A program made the position numbers and the translations under genes. A stretch of DNA of 32,438 nt from Bryobacterales bacterium (lineage in GTDB: Bacteria; Acidobacteriota; Terriglobia; Bryobacterales; Bryobacteraceae), in contig JAEUQE010000084.1 in assembly GCA_016789785.1 (NCBI GenBank), positions 1 to 32,438 of the forward strand. Reading direction: 5' to 3'. The notes beneath the pieces are model-generated. The model had not been told where the DNA came from. It worked only from the letters and a program-made list of their open reading frames with translations, and searched no databases. Shown here one piece after another: positions 9,301 to 16,256 of this stretch (position 1 is the stretch's first letter; each line of letters opens with the position of its first letter).

Positions 9301-11616
9301 AGCGAAGGGTTCACCAACCCTGTCTGTACGCCGAGCACCGGCACGTGCACGGTGCTGGATCGGGGCGTGCGTGTGAACCTCGGCACCATGGCCGCGGGCG
9401 CACAAGCCTCGGTAACAACCACTTACTCGGTGACCGGATTGCCGAACTGCCCCAACTGCCTGAATAACCAGAGCCAGTTGGAGAGCCCCGCCACGGTTGG
9501 GGCCGCGCAAAGCGATCCCGATCTGAATAACAATAGTTCGGAGGCGCTGGTGGAATCGGTTACCGGCTGCCAGATCACACTTAGCCGGAACTTAGTAACC
9601 GCGGGTTCGCTCGGCGGGACCGCGACGGTGGATGTGCAGACTGGTCCTGCCTGCGACTGGAACGTTGCCACCACCATTCCATGGATCACCCTGAACCCGA
9701 GTGGAGCCGTGAGAGGGCCGGTCAGCCTGGTGTTGACCATCGCTCCAAACGGTGTCATCGCCCCGCGGTCGGCCACGATCGGCATCGGGGGCAGGGAACT
9801 GCGGATTGTCCAAGCCTCGCAGGGCTGCCTCACGACGCTCAGTACGCAGAACTCCACCGTGCCACCGGGCGGTGGCAACTTCGCAATCAACGTCGCCACC
9901 GGCGATGGCTGCGCCTGGGAGGCGGTGTCTGCGCCCGAGTGGCTCCAACTCCAGGCGCCCACTACGGGAGCAGGCTCGGGTACTGTGAGATTCAATGCGG
10001 CGGCGTCGGTCTCCACCTTGCCGCGAACGGGTTTTGTGGAAGTAAGTGGGGAACGGCTCCAGATCGTGCAGCAGACCGCCAGCACGACTCCCAATTGCAC
10101 TTACACGCTGTCCCAGAGCATGGCGTCCTTCAGCGGCAATGGGGGTTCGGGAACGGTTTCGGTGAGCACCGCGGCCGGCTGCTCGTGGGCCGCGTCGAGT
10201 AACGCATCGTGGATCACCGTGACGGACGCCAATGCCGGAACCGGCCCTGGCACTGTCGGGTATAGCGTCGCCCAGCACACCGGCGTCCAGCGCAGCGCCA
10301 CTCTCACGATCGGCGGCCAGACCTTCACTGTAACTCAGACCGGGCAGTTACTTTCGTCCAACGGTTTGCGGTTCGTGCCGATTACTCCGTGCCGCATCAT
10401 GGAAACGCGCCCCGAGTATAACTTCGAAGGCCGCACAGGCAGTTTCGGGCCGCCCTTCATGCAGGCAAACGAAACACGCACGCTGGTCCTTCCCGCGTCA
10501 AACGTCTGCAACATTCCCACGAGTGCGTCGGCCTATGTGCTGAATGTCACTGTGGTTCCGCGGGGACCGCTCGATTTCGTCACCATCTGGCCCGGCGGTG
10601 AAACACGTCCCGACTTCTGGACCGTGCGCTCCCCCGATGCGCAGATTGTGGCTAACTCGGCACTGGTGAAGGCCGGTCCTGGCGGCACAATCCAGGTCTT
10701 CGCTTCGAACAATGTGGACATTATTCTCGATATCAGCGGTTACATGACCGATAATTCCGCTGTGTCGAACCTGGTGTTCTACCCGATGACTCCCTGCCGA
10801 GTGATCGATACACGCACTGAGTACCGGCAGCCTGCCGGGCCGTTCGGTCCACCGTCGATGAACGCGCGCGAAACACGGCGTTTCCGCTTCCCGCTGACGC
10901 CCTATTGTCAGGTGCCCGTGGGCGCCGCGGCTTACTCCGTCACGATTACGGCCGTGCCACAGGGGGCGCTGCAATTCCTGACCGCCTGGCCCTCCGGAGT
11001 GGGGCAGCCGAATATCTCGAATATCAATTCGCCGGCCGGAAGAGTGCTTGCCAATAGCGTGATTCTACCCGCATCGGCCGACGGGAGCGTCGACGTGTTT
11101 ACGTTTGACCGGACGGACTTCCTGATCGATATCAACGGCTACTTTGCGCCGGATAATGGCCAGGGATTGCTGTTCTTCCCAGTGCGGCAGTGCCGGGTTT
11201 CGGATACGCGGCAGGCGCCTGGCCCGTTTGGTGGGCCGCTCTTCGGCAATGAGCAAACCCGTTCGCTCCCGATGTTCAGCACCAGTTGCAGCGGCGTGCC
11301 AACCAATGCGCGCGCGTACGCGTTGCACACGACGGCGATCCCGGGAGGGAATCCGATGCCCTTCCTGACGGCGTGGCCATCGGGGCAGGGCCAACCGAAC
11401 GCGTCCATTCTGAACGCGTTCCAGGGACAAACGGTGACCAACTCGGCAATTGTTCCCGCGGGTTCGGGCGGCGCGATCGACATTTACGCTTTCCGCCAGA
11501 CGCACGTGGTGGTCGACATTGCGGGTTACTTTGCCCGGCCCGCAGCGGCGCTTGTGGAACGTGGGTTGACCGGTCGCATCATCCGGTATCTGGACACGCC
11601 TCCGGCGAAGGAGTGA
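6385..11616 (+). CDS. Giant secreted modular protein: nidogen-like, Ig-like, BACON and TPCRxxDTR repeats
   Basis: A 1743-residue exported protein with signal peptide (about 1-19). Modules in order: a nidogen (NIDO)-like domain at about 25-245 (VNSHGNVTFG, IIAPYFADNDMN); a bacterial Ig-like domain, 252-335; three BACON-like domains from about 340, 426 and 513, each opening with Cys and ending in GGQTFTISQA-like strands; a region of about 600-900 with no recognised family; a DUF11-like domain, about 919-1045 (GGTVTFTHTVTNDSERNADNVTV); three more BACON domains from about 1062, 1148 and 1238; then three long C-terminal repeats from 1328, 1463 and 1595. A clear ribosome site (GGAAGGTGAG, 6372-6381) lies 3 bases before the ATG. 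BACON domains are thought to bind glycans or mucin-like polymers; adhesion or polymer binding outside the cell is the inference. No LPxTG, PEP-CTERM or type IX signal is seen at the C-terminus. Confidence 0.9.
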   Translation: MRLFCSVGLWLLAVVSASAQTQAPAIRQGFNTKQFGPCLDCSSPLEPIGFTVNFFGVTESSLYVNSHGNVTFGQARPGNFVPEVLQGSIIRIIAPYFADNDMNATDTAVTYGGGTLNGRQAFGVNWLNQGYFLRHGTKKVNFQLILINRADRAAGDFDMEFNYGVMEWEAGGPDVPSQNGNNGLCAGLPNCIPAAVGWSNGLTGAQNRSFEITGSRIAGALIDSNPNGLRYRIQGSTIPGRLIFEVRNGEVVSSISVSPGTVTLSPSQSQQFTAAVSGQTSTAVTWTISPPNIGAITPGGLYTAPASIAAQTTVTVTATSTEDTSRVATATVIVRPPTNCTYNLSSSSISFSAAGGSGEVSLATSGGCPWTAGTSSSFVTITSGGSGSGAGVIRFTVAANATTAPRAGTLTIGGQTFTISQAGTGCTGAITPLSTSVGSGAGTFQVNVAVTSPECIWAASSNIAWASASAPAGGTGNGTLTVSFTANTAAQTRAGTLLVAGVPFILRQAGTDCANVTLGESELSAGAGSGSGLVAVSVGGGCAYSVTSNASFLTVTSGGNPSGPSTVNFNIAANTSNAPRTGTITIGGQTFTVNQSSNSATGISCNVQAPASTATVRSTGRTELLPAFEVECSGRTGGNIFRADLVVTLNAHVSNRVTQPANETTDAVMLAVGGSTIPGRVEGPNAIRFLNIPISEGEPSLFRRFRISGLRADASVVGATQITARVNLRSPVPVTVLNATRTLAQIAQPVVVSRGATRNGETAAQRIVPVLITETSPTVFKQLSEEGSGQNADTGTRIRLVIQGIPNGAAVFAAAASADNKARLFSANADGSGGSAVAGAPRAGGTYSQLTVSNGTANATWELVGSDAAAVDSIELPILVENGAVEGIQFNASLGPVSDVGIASASGPVPRFLNAAAPVPFVNMRIRTTTGMGSRPIAQRTPAPLGGTVTFTHTVTNDSERNADNVTVRNIPSEGFTNPVCTPSTGTCTVLDRGVRVNLGTMAAGAQASVTTTYSVTGLPNCPNCLNNQSQLESPATVGAAQSDPDLNNNSSEALVESVTGCQITLSRNLVTAGSLGGTATVDVQTGPACDWNVATTIPWITLNPSGAVRGPVSLVLTIAPNGVIAPRSATIGIGGRELRIVQASQGCLTTLSTQNSTVPPGGGNFAINVATGDGCAWEAVSAPEWLQLQAPTTGAGSGTVRFNAAASVSTLPRTGFVEVSGERLQIVQQTASTTPNCTYTLSQSMASFSGNGGSGTVSVSTAAGCSWAASSNASWITVTDANAGTGPGTVGYSVAQHTGVQRSATLTIGGQTFTVTQTGQLLSSNGLRFVPITPCRIMETRPEYNFEGRTGSFGPPFMQANETRTLVLPASNVCNIPTSASAYVLNVTVVPRGPLDFVTIWPGGETRPDFWTVRSPDAQIVANSALVKAGPGGTIQVFASNNVDIILDISGYMTDNSAVSNLVFYPMTPCRVIDTRTEYRQPAGPFGPPSMNARETRRFRFPLTPYCQVPVGAAAYSVTITAVPQGALQFLTAWPSGVGQPNISNINSPAGRVLANSVILPASADGSVDVFTFDRTDFLIDINGYFAPDNGQGLLFFPVRQCRVSDTRQAPGPFGGPLFGNEQTRSLPMFSTSCSGVPTNARAYALHTTAIPGGNPMPFLTAWPSGQGQPNASILNAFQGQTVTNSAIVPAGSGGAIDIYAFRQTHVVVDIAGYFARPAAALVERGLTGRIIRYLDTPPAKE
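7402..10356 (+). repeat. Six BACON-domain coding repeats in two blocks of three
   Basis: Six units of about 85 residues recur at roughly 7402-7660, 7661-7920, 7921-8170, 9569-9826, 9827-10090 and 10096-10356. Each opens with Cys plus a Ser/Thr-rich strand, has a second Cys followed by a Trp/Tyr/Ala position (GGCPWTA, PECIWAAS, GGCAYSV, PACDWNV, DGCAWEAV, AGCSWAAS), and ends in an (R)x-GTxxIGGQxFxVxQ strand. Both blocks have three units, separated by about 1.4 kb carrying the unclassified region and the DUF11 domain. Confidence 0.8.
10366..11535 (+). repeat. Three long C-terminal protein repeats (TPCRxxDTR ... DxxGYF)
   Basis: Three units start at 10366, 10771 and 11167 (135, 132 and about 123 residues). 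Each opens with a (L/V)xFxPxxxCR(I/V)x(D/E)TR motif, continues with GPFGxP, RxxxFP, a Cys, Ala-Tyr, a FxTxWPxG(x)xxP strand and an NSxxxxA-GxxxxxDV core, and closes in D(I)xGY(M/F). The same module ends many secreted acidobacterial and actinobacterial proteins; its function is not established. The first copy ends GYM and the other two GYF. Confidence 0.85.
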
Positions 11617-11620
11617 TTCG

Positions 11621-11660
11621 GGGCCTCGCGCCGGGTTGAGGACCCGCCGGCATGAGGCCC
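11621..11660. terminator. Nested hairpin between convergent genes (candidate bidirectional terminator)
   Basis: GGGCCTC (11621-11627) pairs with GAGGCCC (11654-11660), and inside it CGGGT (11632-11636) pairs with ACCCG (11642-11646) around loop TGAGG. It lies just after the stop of the giant secreted protein and before the convergent isomerase gene. No T-run follows on either strand, so intrinsic termination is only likely. Confidence 0.5.
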
Positions 11661-11703
11661 GCGGAACCGGCCGAATGAAGCGAGAAAGGCGGAAGTGTGC
11701 CCC

Positions 11704-12600
11704 TTACACGTAACGGTCGAGGAAGCGACGCGCGGCCTGAATCCCCTCGAATTCCGTCAGGCGCGCTCCTTCGAACTCAATCCCGACGTAGCCCCGGTAA
11801 CTGGACGCGCCCACGATCTTCATCAGCCGGTCGCAATCCATCGTGGTTTCCTTGCCCGAGGCATCGAAGTCCATGCACTTGAAGCTGACGCCCTTGGCAT
11901 ACTTCATGAGCTTCTCGACGGCGCTGTAACGGTCGATCTCCTTGGGGAAGTTGCCGAAATCGGGCAGCGTGCCGAAGTTGGGCAGCTTCACCTTCTCCAT
12001 CAGACGCACCACGACATCCGGGTTCGACGAAACGCCGCCATGATTCTCAATAATGATATTGATATTCGCGGCTTTTCCGTACTCGCACAGCTTGGCGAAA
12101 CTTTCGGCGCAGCGGTTGAGGAAGTCGGCGATCTCGGCTTCGGTGGCGGGTTCCTTCTCGCCGGGATACATATTGGTGCGGATGGCGTGGCAGCCGAGCT
12201 CCGCGGCGGCGTCCACCCACTTGAAGTGGCGCTCCGCGGCCTTCATGCGCTCAGGCTTCGATACTGCGCCCATGTAGCCTTCGCCGTCCACCATGATCAG
12301 GACACCCTTGGTGCCCGTGTCGCGCATGTTCTTCTTGAGCTGCGACAGGAAATACTCAATGGGCGGCTCCATCAGCGTGTTCACAAACTCCAGGCCTTCA
12401 ATCCCGAACTGCTCCCGCGCGATCCGCGGAAACTGCAGGTTTGTGATCATGCGGCTCTGGATGGCCTTGTGCAACGACCACTGCGCCAGCGAAACCTTGT
12501 AGCGGCCCGTGCCTTCCTGTGCCGATGCCGTGGATGAGAGCGAAGGAAGCAAGGCAGCCGCGCCCGTCGCGCGGAAGAAGTCTCGTCGATTCATGGCCAT
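11704..12600 (-). CDS. Tat-exported sugar-phosphate isomerase/epimerase-like TIM-barrel protein
   Basis: A 298-residue protein. The N-terminus MAMNRRDFFRATGAAALLPS is a twin-arginine signal (RRDFF), so it folds in the cytoplasm, probably with metal, before export. The remainder matches the xylose isomerase-like (AP endonuclease 2) barrel: SLAQWSLH near residue 40, then NIIIENHGG, a PDFGNF strand, FKCMDFDASG and YVGIEFEG near the C-terminus, giving the Glu/Asp/His set used for a divalent metal. Family members isomerise or epimerise sugars or related polyols; the substrate cannot be read from sequence. ATG codons at 12600 and 12594 are both possible starts. It is divergent from the acylphosphatase gene with only 19 bases between the chosen starts, so the promoters must overlap or lie inside the neighbouring genes. 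Confidence 0.88.
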   Translation of the reverse strand: MAMNRRDFFRATGAAALLPSLSSTASAQEGTGRYKVSLAQWSLHKAIQSRMITNLQFPRIAREQFGIEGLEFVNTLMEPPIEYFLSQLKKNMRDTGTKGVLIMVDGEGYMGAVSKPERMKAAERHFKWVDAAAELGCHAIRTNMYPGEKEPATEAEIADFLNRCAESFAKLCEYGKAANINIIIENHGGVSSNPDVVVRLMEKVKLPNFGTLPDFGNFPKEIDRYSAVEKLMKYAKGVSFKCMDFDASGKETTMDCDRLMKIVGASSYRGYVGIEFEGARLTEFEGIQAARRFLDRYV

Positions 12601-12619
12601 TATGCTAGCATGCGCGTTG

Positions 12620-12904
12620 ATGGCAGAGTCCCGCAGGCAGGCACGGCACTACTTCATTCAAGGGCGCGTACAGGGCGTCGGATACCGCTATTGGGCGCAG
12701 CGCCATGCGCGCGAGATCGGGATTCGCGGTTACACCCGCAACCTCGATGACGGGCGCGTGGAGGTCTACGCAACCGGAACCGGGGAGCAACTCAGCGAGT
12801 TCGCGGGCTACCTTTGGAAAGGGCCACCGTTCTCGGATGTGCGGGCGGTCGAGAGCAGGGAAGCGGCTCTGGTAAAATACGAGGGCTTTCAGATTAACGG
12901 TTGA
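12620..12904 (+). CDS. acyP: Acylphosphatase
   Basis: A 94-residue protein, the usual length of acylphosphatase, hydrolysing carboxyl-phosphate bonds of acyl phosphates in the cytoplasm. The signature GRVQGVGYRYW (residues 15-25) holds the phosphate loop and catalytic Arg23; YTRNLDDGRVEV (38-49) holds Asn41, which positions the water. The start at 12620 gives family length; an in-frame ATG at 12602 would add six residues (MLACAL) of no apparent use. The apt gene follows 6 bases after the stop, so the two are probably co-transcribed. The functional link is unclear and may be simple housekeeping proximity. Confidence 0.95.
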   Translation: MAESRRQARHYFIQGRVQGVGYRYWAQRHAREIGIRGYTRNLDDGRVEVYATGTGEQLSEFAGYLWKGPPFSDVRAVESREAALVKYEGFQING

Positions 12905-12910
12905 ACCCAT

Positions 12911-13423
12911 ATGGATCTCAAGAAACTCATCCGGGAAGTGCCCGACTTCCCCAAGCCTGGCATTCTCTTCTACGATGTGACCACGCTGCTCCGGGACAAG
13001 GACGGTTTTGGCACCGTGATTGACCGTTTCGAGGAACACTACTGCAAACTGCGCGTGGATGTGATCCTCGGCATTGAGGCGCGAGGCTTCATCTTCGCTC
13101 CATCGGTTGCCTATGCGATGGGGACGGGCTTCATCCCAGTGCGCAAGCCGAAGAAGCTGCCTGCCGCCGTGGAGTCGATCGAGTACGAACTGGAGTACGG
13201 CACCGACCGGTTGGAGATCCACAAGGACGCAATCAAGCCCGGCCAGCACGTGCTGATCATCGACGACGTGCTCGCGACCGGGGGCACCGCGCAGGCTGTG
13301 GCGAAGTTAGTGGAGAAACTCGGTGGCACGGTGGCCGGGTTGGGCTTTGTGATTGAGCTTGACTTTCTGAAGGGCCGCGAAAAACTGGCGGGTTATCCGA
13401 TTTACTCGATGGTGCATTACTGA
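12911..13423 (+). CDS. apt: Adenine phosphoribosyltransferase
   Basis: 170 residues, full length for the bacterial enzyme, which makes AMP from adenine and PRPP in purine salvage. Seen: the N-terminal [21 protein letters not shown] stretch typical of Apt, [10 protein letters not shown] (54-63), [11 protein letters not shown] (74-84, the flexible loop region), and the PRPP-binding motif [14 protein letters not shown] (114-127). It lies directly behind acyP and ends facing the permease gene. The APT assignment is firm because the IPVRK(P/A)xKLP loop and the [14 protein letters not shown] segment are specific to this enzyme among phosphoribosyltransferases. Confidence 0.97.
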   Translation: MDLKKLIREVPDFPKPGILFYDVTTLLRDKDGFGTVIDRFEEHYCKLRVDVILGIEARGFIFAPSVAYAMGTGFIPVRKPKKLPAAVESIEYELEYGTDRLEIHKDAIKPGQHVLIIDDVLATGGTAQAVAKLVEKLGGTVAGLGFVIELDFLKGREKLAGYPIYSMVHY

Positions 13424-13530
13424 AGCAGGCGTCATCGTCCGCTTTCGCGGCGCCGGCCGGCGGCCTGCCACTTTCCGGCTACACCGTTTCAGCAATGCAG
13501 TCTCGTATCTGGTGCGCAGGTAGCGCTCGC

Positions 13531-13551
13531 GCCCACGGGGCCCGTGTGGGC
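13531..13551. terminator. Hairpin between apt and the convergent permease gene
   Basis: GCCCAC at 13531-13536 pairs with GTGGGC at 13546-13551 around a GC-rich centre. It stands about 110 bases past the apt stop and about 105 before the end of the permease gene. It has no flanking T-run, so it is a weak terminator candidate. The rest of the 233-base gap contains a 10-bp palindrome (GCCGGCCGGC, 13452-13461) and nothing else recognisable. Confidence 0.3.
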
Positions 13552-13656
13552 TCTCAAGCCGGCACCCGATCTGCGACGGGCTGTTCTGGCGGCGCGAGCT
13601 ACCACAAGAAATACTTGGCTGAATTTCTCGCCGGATTGAGGCTCCAGTCCAGCCGC

Positions 13657-16158
13657 TCAATCCTGGCGCAGGGCACGCATCGGGTCGATCTTTGTCGCGC
13701 GCCACGCGGGTCCGTAGCCCGCCAGCAGCGACACGGTGCAGATCACGAGCGCCGCCGCCCCGAGTGTCAGGGGATCGTGGGGCTTGAGTTCAAACAACAT
13801 CGACTGCGAGAGCCGGCCGATGCCTATCGCCGCGGGCAGGCCGATGGCCACGCCGATCGCGAGCAGCAGCGAGACTTCTTTCATCACCAGGCCGCGCACG
13901 CTGCCGGGGCCGGCTCCAAGCGCAAGCCGGATGCCGATCTCGCGCGTGCGGCTGCTGACCATGTAGGCCAGTACTCCGTATAACCCGACCGCCGCGAGCA
14001 CCGTGGCAAGAATGGCGAACGCCGCGGCCATGGTGGAAAGGATCCGGTCGGCGAAAACATTTTCCTCCACCTGGGCCTTTAGAGTCTTGAGATTCTCCAA
14101 GGGTAAGTTGGGGTCTAACTCACTTACCTTTTTGCGAATCACTGGCATGATCTGATCCGGAAGCACGGCGGTGCGCACATAGAAGTTCAATGCGCCGATG
14201 GAATCATTTTGCCGGTAGGGGAGGTAGAAAAGCGGCGGCGCACTCTCTTTTACGTCTGCATACTTGGCATTCTTCACGACACCGACGATCTCGATGTCCG
14301 GCTTTTTGGCGCCGCCCTGCCCCATGCGGCGTCCGAGCGCCTCGCCTTTCGGGATGAACTTCCGCACGAATGATTCGTTGACGATCACTGCCCGGGGCGC
14401 CTTCAGGTGATCGGCCTCGGTGAATTCGCGGCCCGCGATCAGAGGTATGCCGATGGTGCGGAAGAAGCCAGGCCCCACTTCGCTGTACATGGAGTGGGTG
14501 TCGGTATCGGGACCCGCGTCGAACCCCTCGACGATCACATTTGAGCCCCAACTGCTGCCCGACAGCACCGGAACCTGCGAGGCACTGACAGACTGCACGC
14601 CAGGAATCGCGGCGATCGCGGTCTCCAGCCGTTCGAAAAATGACATCGATTGCGGCGGTCTATAGTTATTCAATTCCGGCGACAGTCCGAAAACTACTAA
14701 GTTGTCCGTGCGGAGGCCGAGATCCACCCGCATCACTTTTGCCAGGGAGTGCGTGAAAAGTCCAGCCGAGACCAACAGCAGCAGCGACATCGCAATCTGG
14801 CCCGCGACCAGCGCCTTGCGGAAGAACGTGGATCCCGAGCCGACGGTGGTCTGCCCGGCCGTGTCCTTCAGTGTGGAGGAGAGATCCGGACGCGTGCTGT
14901 GAAGAGCCGGGAAGAGTCCGAAGAGAAAGCCAGTGGTGAGCGAGAGCATCAGGCTGAACAGCAGAATGCGCCAGTCGAGCGAGGCGTCGACTGTGTGCAC
15001 GATCTCGGCCGGCATCATCGAGCGAAGGCCCTCCAGCGTCCACACCGACACCAGCAGTCCCGCGAAGCCACCCATCAGCGCCAGCAAACACGACTCGACG
15101 AGTAACTGTTTGAGTAACTGCGCGCGGGTCGCGCCCACCGACAGACGGATCGCGATTTCCTTGGCTCGGGTGGAGGCGCGCGCCAGCAACAGATTGGCGA
15201 TGTTCGCACAGGCGATCAACAGAACAAATCCCGTGGTCGTCAGCAGTAAGCCCAGCGGCCCGCTCGCTTCCTTGCGAACCGAGCTTTGGCCGCGGAACCC
15301 GGGTTCCAACTGGATTGCCTTTTGCCGGAAGCGCTCGATATACTTCTCGCTGGCCCCTTTCTGCAGGGGGAGTTCCTGCTGAATCAGCCCCCGGTAGCCT
15401 GTGTCGATGGCTCCCTGGGCCTGCAGGATATCCTTGTCAGGCTGGAGGCGAGCCATCAGGTATACCCAGTAGTCCCGGCGATTCTCAAAACCCTTCCATC
15501 GCGGATTCACGGCAGTCCGCATCGTAATGGGAACATACACGTCAGGACGCGTTCCCAACGTAACCCCCGCGAAGTTCGGAGGAGTTACTCCAATGATCGT
15601 CATCGGCTGGGCGTTCACGATCATCGTCTCATTCAGCACCGCGGGGTTGGCGGCGAAGCGCTCGAACCAATAGTGATAGGAAAGCACCACTACGTTGTGG
15701 CCGCCCTGTGTGTGGTCATCCTGATCCGTGAGCAGACGCCCGAGGTGCGGATTCACTCCGAGCACCTGGAAGAAATTGCCGGAGACCAGCAGTCCGGAAG
15801 ACGAAGTGGTCTGCCCTTTGAACGCCAGATTGGCGCCGAACTCGCGATGTCCCAGGATGCCGGTGAACAGGCTCTTCTGCTTCTGGAGATCCCGGAACAT
15901 GGGGTAGCTGAACACATAGGTGCTATTGCCCGCGTTGGAGGCCGAAATGGAGCCTGACTTCGGGCCGTCGCTGCGGAGGACCACCAGCCGGCCCGGTTCG
16001 GCCACGGGCAGGCTGCGCAGCAACATGCGATCGAAAAGCGAGAAGATCGCGGTGTTGGCGCCGATGCCGAGGGCGAGAGATACCACGGCGACTGCGGTAA
16101 CAAACGGTGTCTTGGCGAGCGTCCGGAATGCGTAGCGAAAGACGATCATTGTATTCAT
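13657..16158 (-). CDS. MacB/FtsX-type ABC transporter permease (acidobacterial ADOP-like)
   Basis: 833 residues from the chosen ATG at 16158 (MNTMIVFRYAFRTLAKTPF). Upstream in-frame codons to 16278 give an atypical N-terminus and are left out. The architecture is two MacB-PCD/FtsX halves: membrane helix at about 19-41 with the family signature SLALGIGANTAIFSL, a large periplasmic domain, three helices near the middle (LLTTTGFVLLIACANIANLLLARA), a second periplasmic domain, and three C-terminal helices with SSRTREIGIRLALGA. The C-terminus RATKIDPMRALRQD is canonical. Homologues either form efflux or lipoprotein-exporting pumps with a separate ATPase or act as mechanotransmission proteins. No ATP-binding subunit is nearby. 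The gene lies 98 bases behind the TPR gene on the same strand. The substrate is unknown. Confidence 0.92.
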   Translation of the reverse strand: MNTMIVFRYAFRTLAKTPFVTAVAVVSLALGIGANTAIFSLFDRMLLRSLPVAEPGRLVVLRSDGPKSGSISASNAGNSTYVFSYPMFRDLQKQKSLFTGILGHREFGANLAFKGQTTSSSGLLVSGNFFQVLGVNPHLGRLLTDQDDHTQGGHNVVVLSYHYWFERFAANPAVLNETMIVNAQPMTIIGVTPPNFAGVTLGTRPDVYVPITMRTAVNPRWKGFENRRDYWVYLMARLQPDKDILQAQGAIDTGYRGLIQQELPLQKGASEKYIERFRQKAIQLEPGFRGQSSVRKEASGPLGLLLTTTGFVLLIACANIANLLLARASTRAKEIAIRLSVGATRAQLLKQLLVESCLLALMGGFAGLLVSVWTLEGLRSMMPAEIVHTVDASLDWRILLFSLMLSLTTGFLFGLFPALHSTRPDLSSTLKDTAGQTTVGSGSTFFRKALVAGQIAMSLLLLVSAGLFTHSLAKVMRVDLGLRTDNLVVFGLSPELNNYRPPQSMSFFERLETAIAAIPGVQSVSASQVPVLSGSSWGSNVIVEGFDAGPDTDTHSMYSEVGPGFFRTIGIPLIAGREFTEADHLKAPRAVIVNESFVRKFIPKGEALGRRMGQGGAKKPDIEIVGVVKNAKYADVKESAPPLFYLPYRQNDSIGALNFYVRTAVLPDQIMPVIRKKVSELDPNLPLENLKTLKAQVEENVFADRILSTMAAAFAILATVLAAVGLYGVLAYMVSSRTREIGIRLALGAGPGSVRGLVMKEVSLLLAIGVAIGLPAAIGIGRLSQSMLFELKPHDPLTLGAAALVICTVSLLAGYGPAWRATKIDPMRALRQD

Positions 16159-16256
16159 AGCGTCTGCACGTGATCCGCCACGGAAAGCTGTCGAGTCTTC
16201 AACGGGTTGGTCCGGACGCAGTGTCCGAAAACGGACGAAACCAGTGGGCGGCGTTG

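Noticed and set aside
13452..13461. Perfect 10-bp palindrome GCCGGCCGGC
   Set aside because: Such GC palindromes are expected by chance in GC-rich DNA and no gene start or second copy is associated with it.
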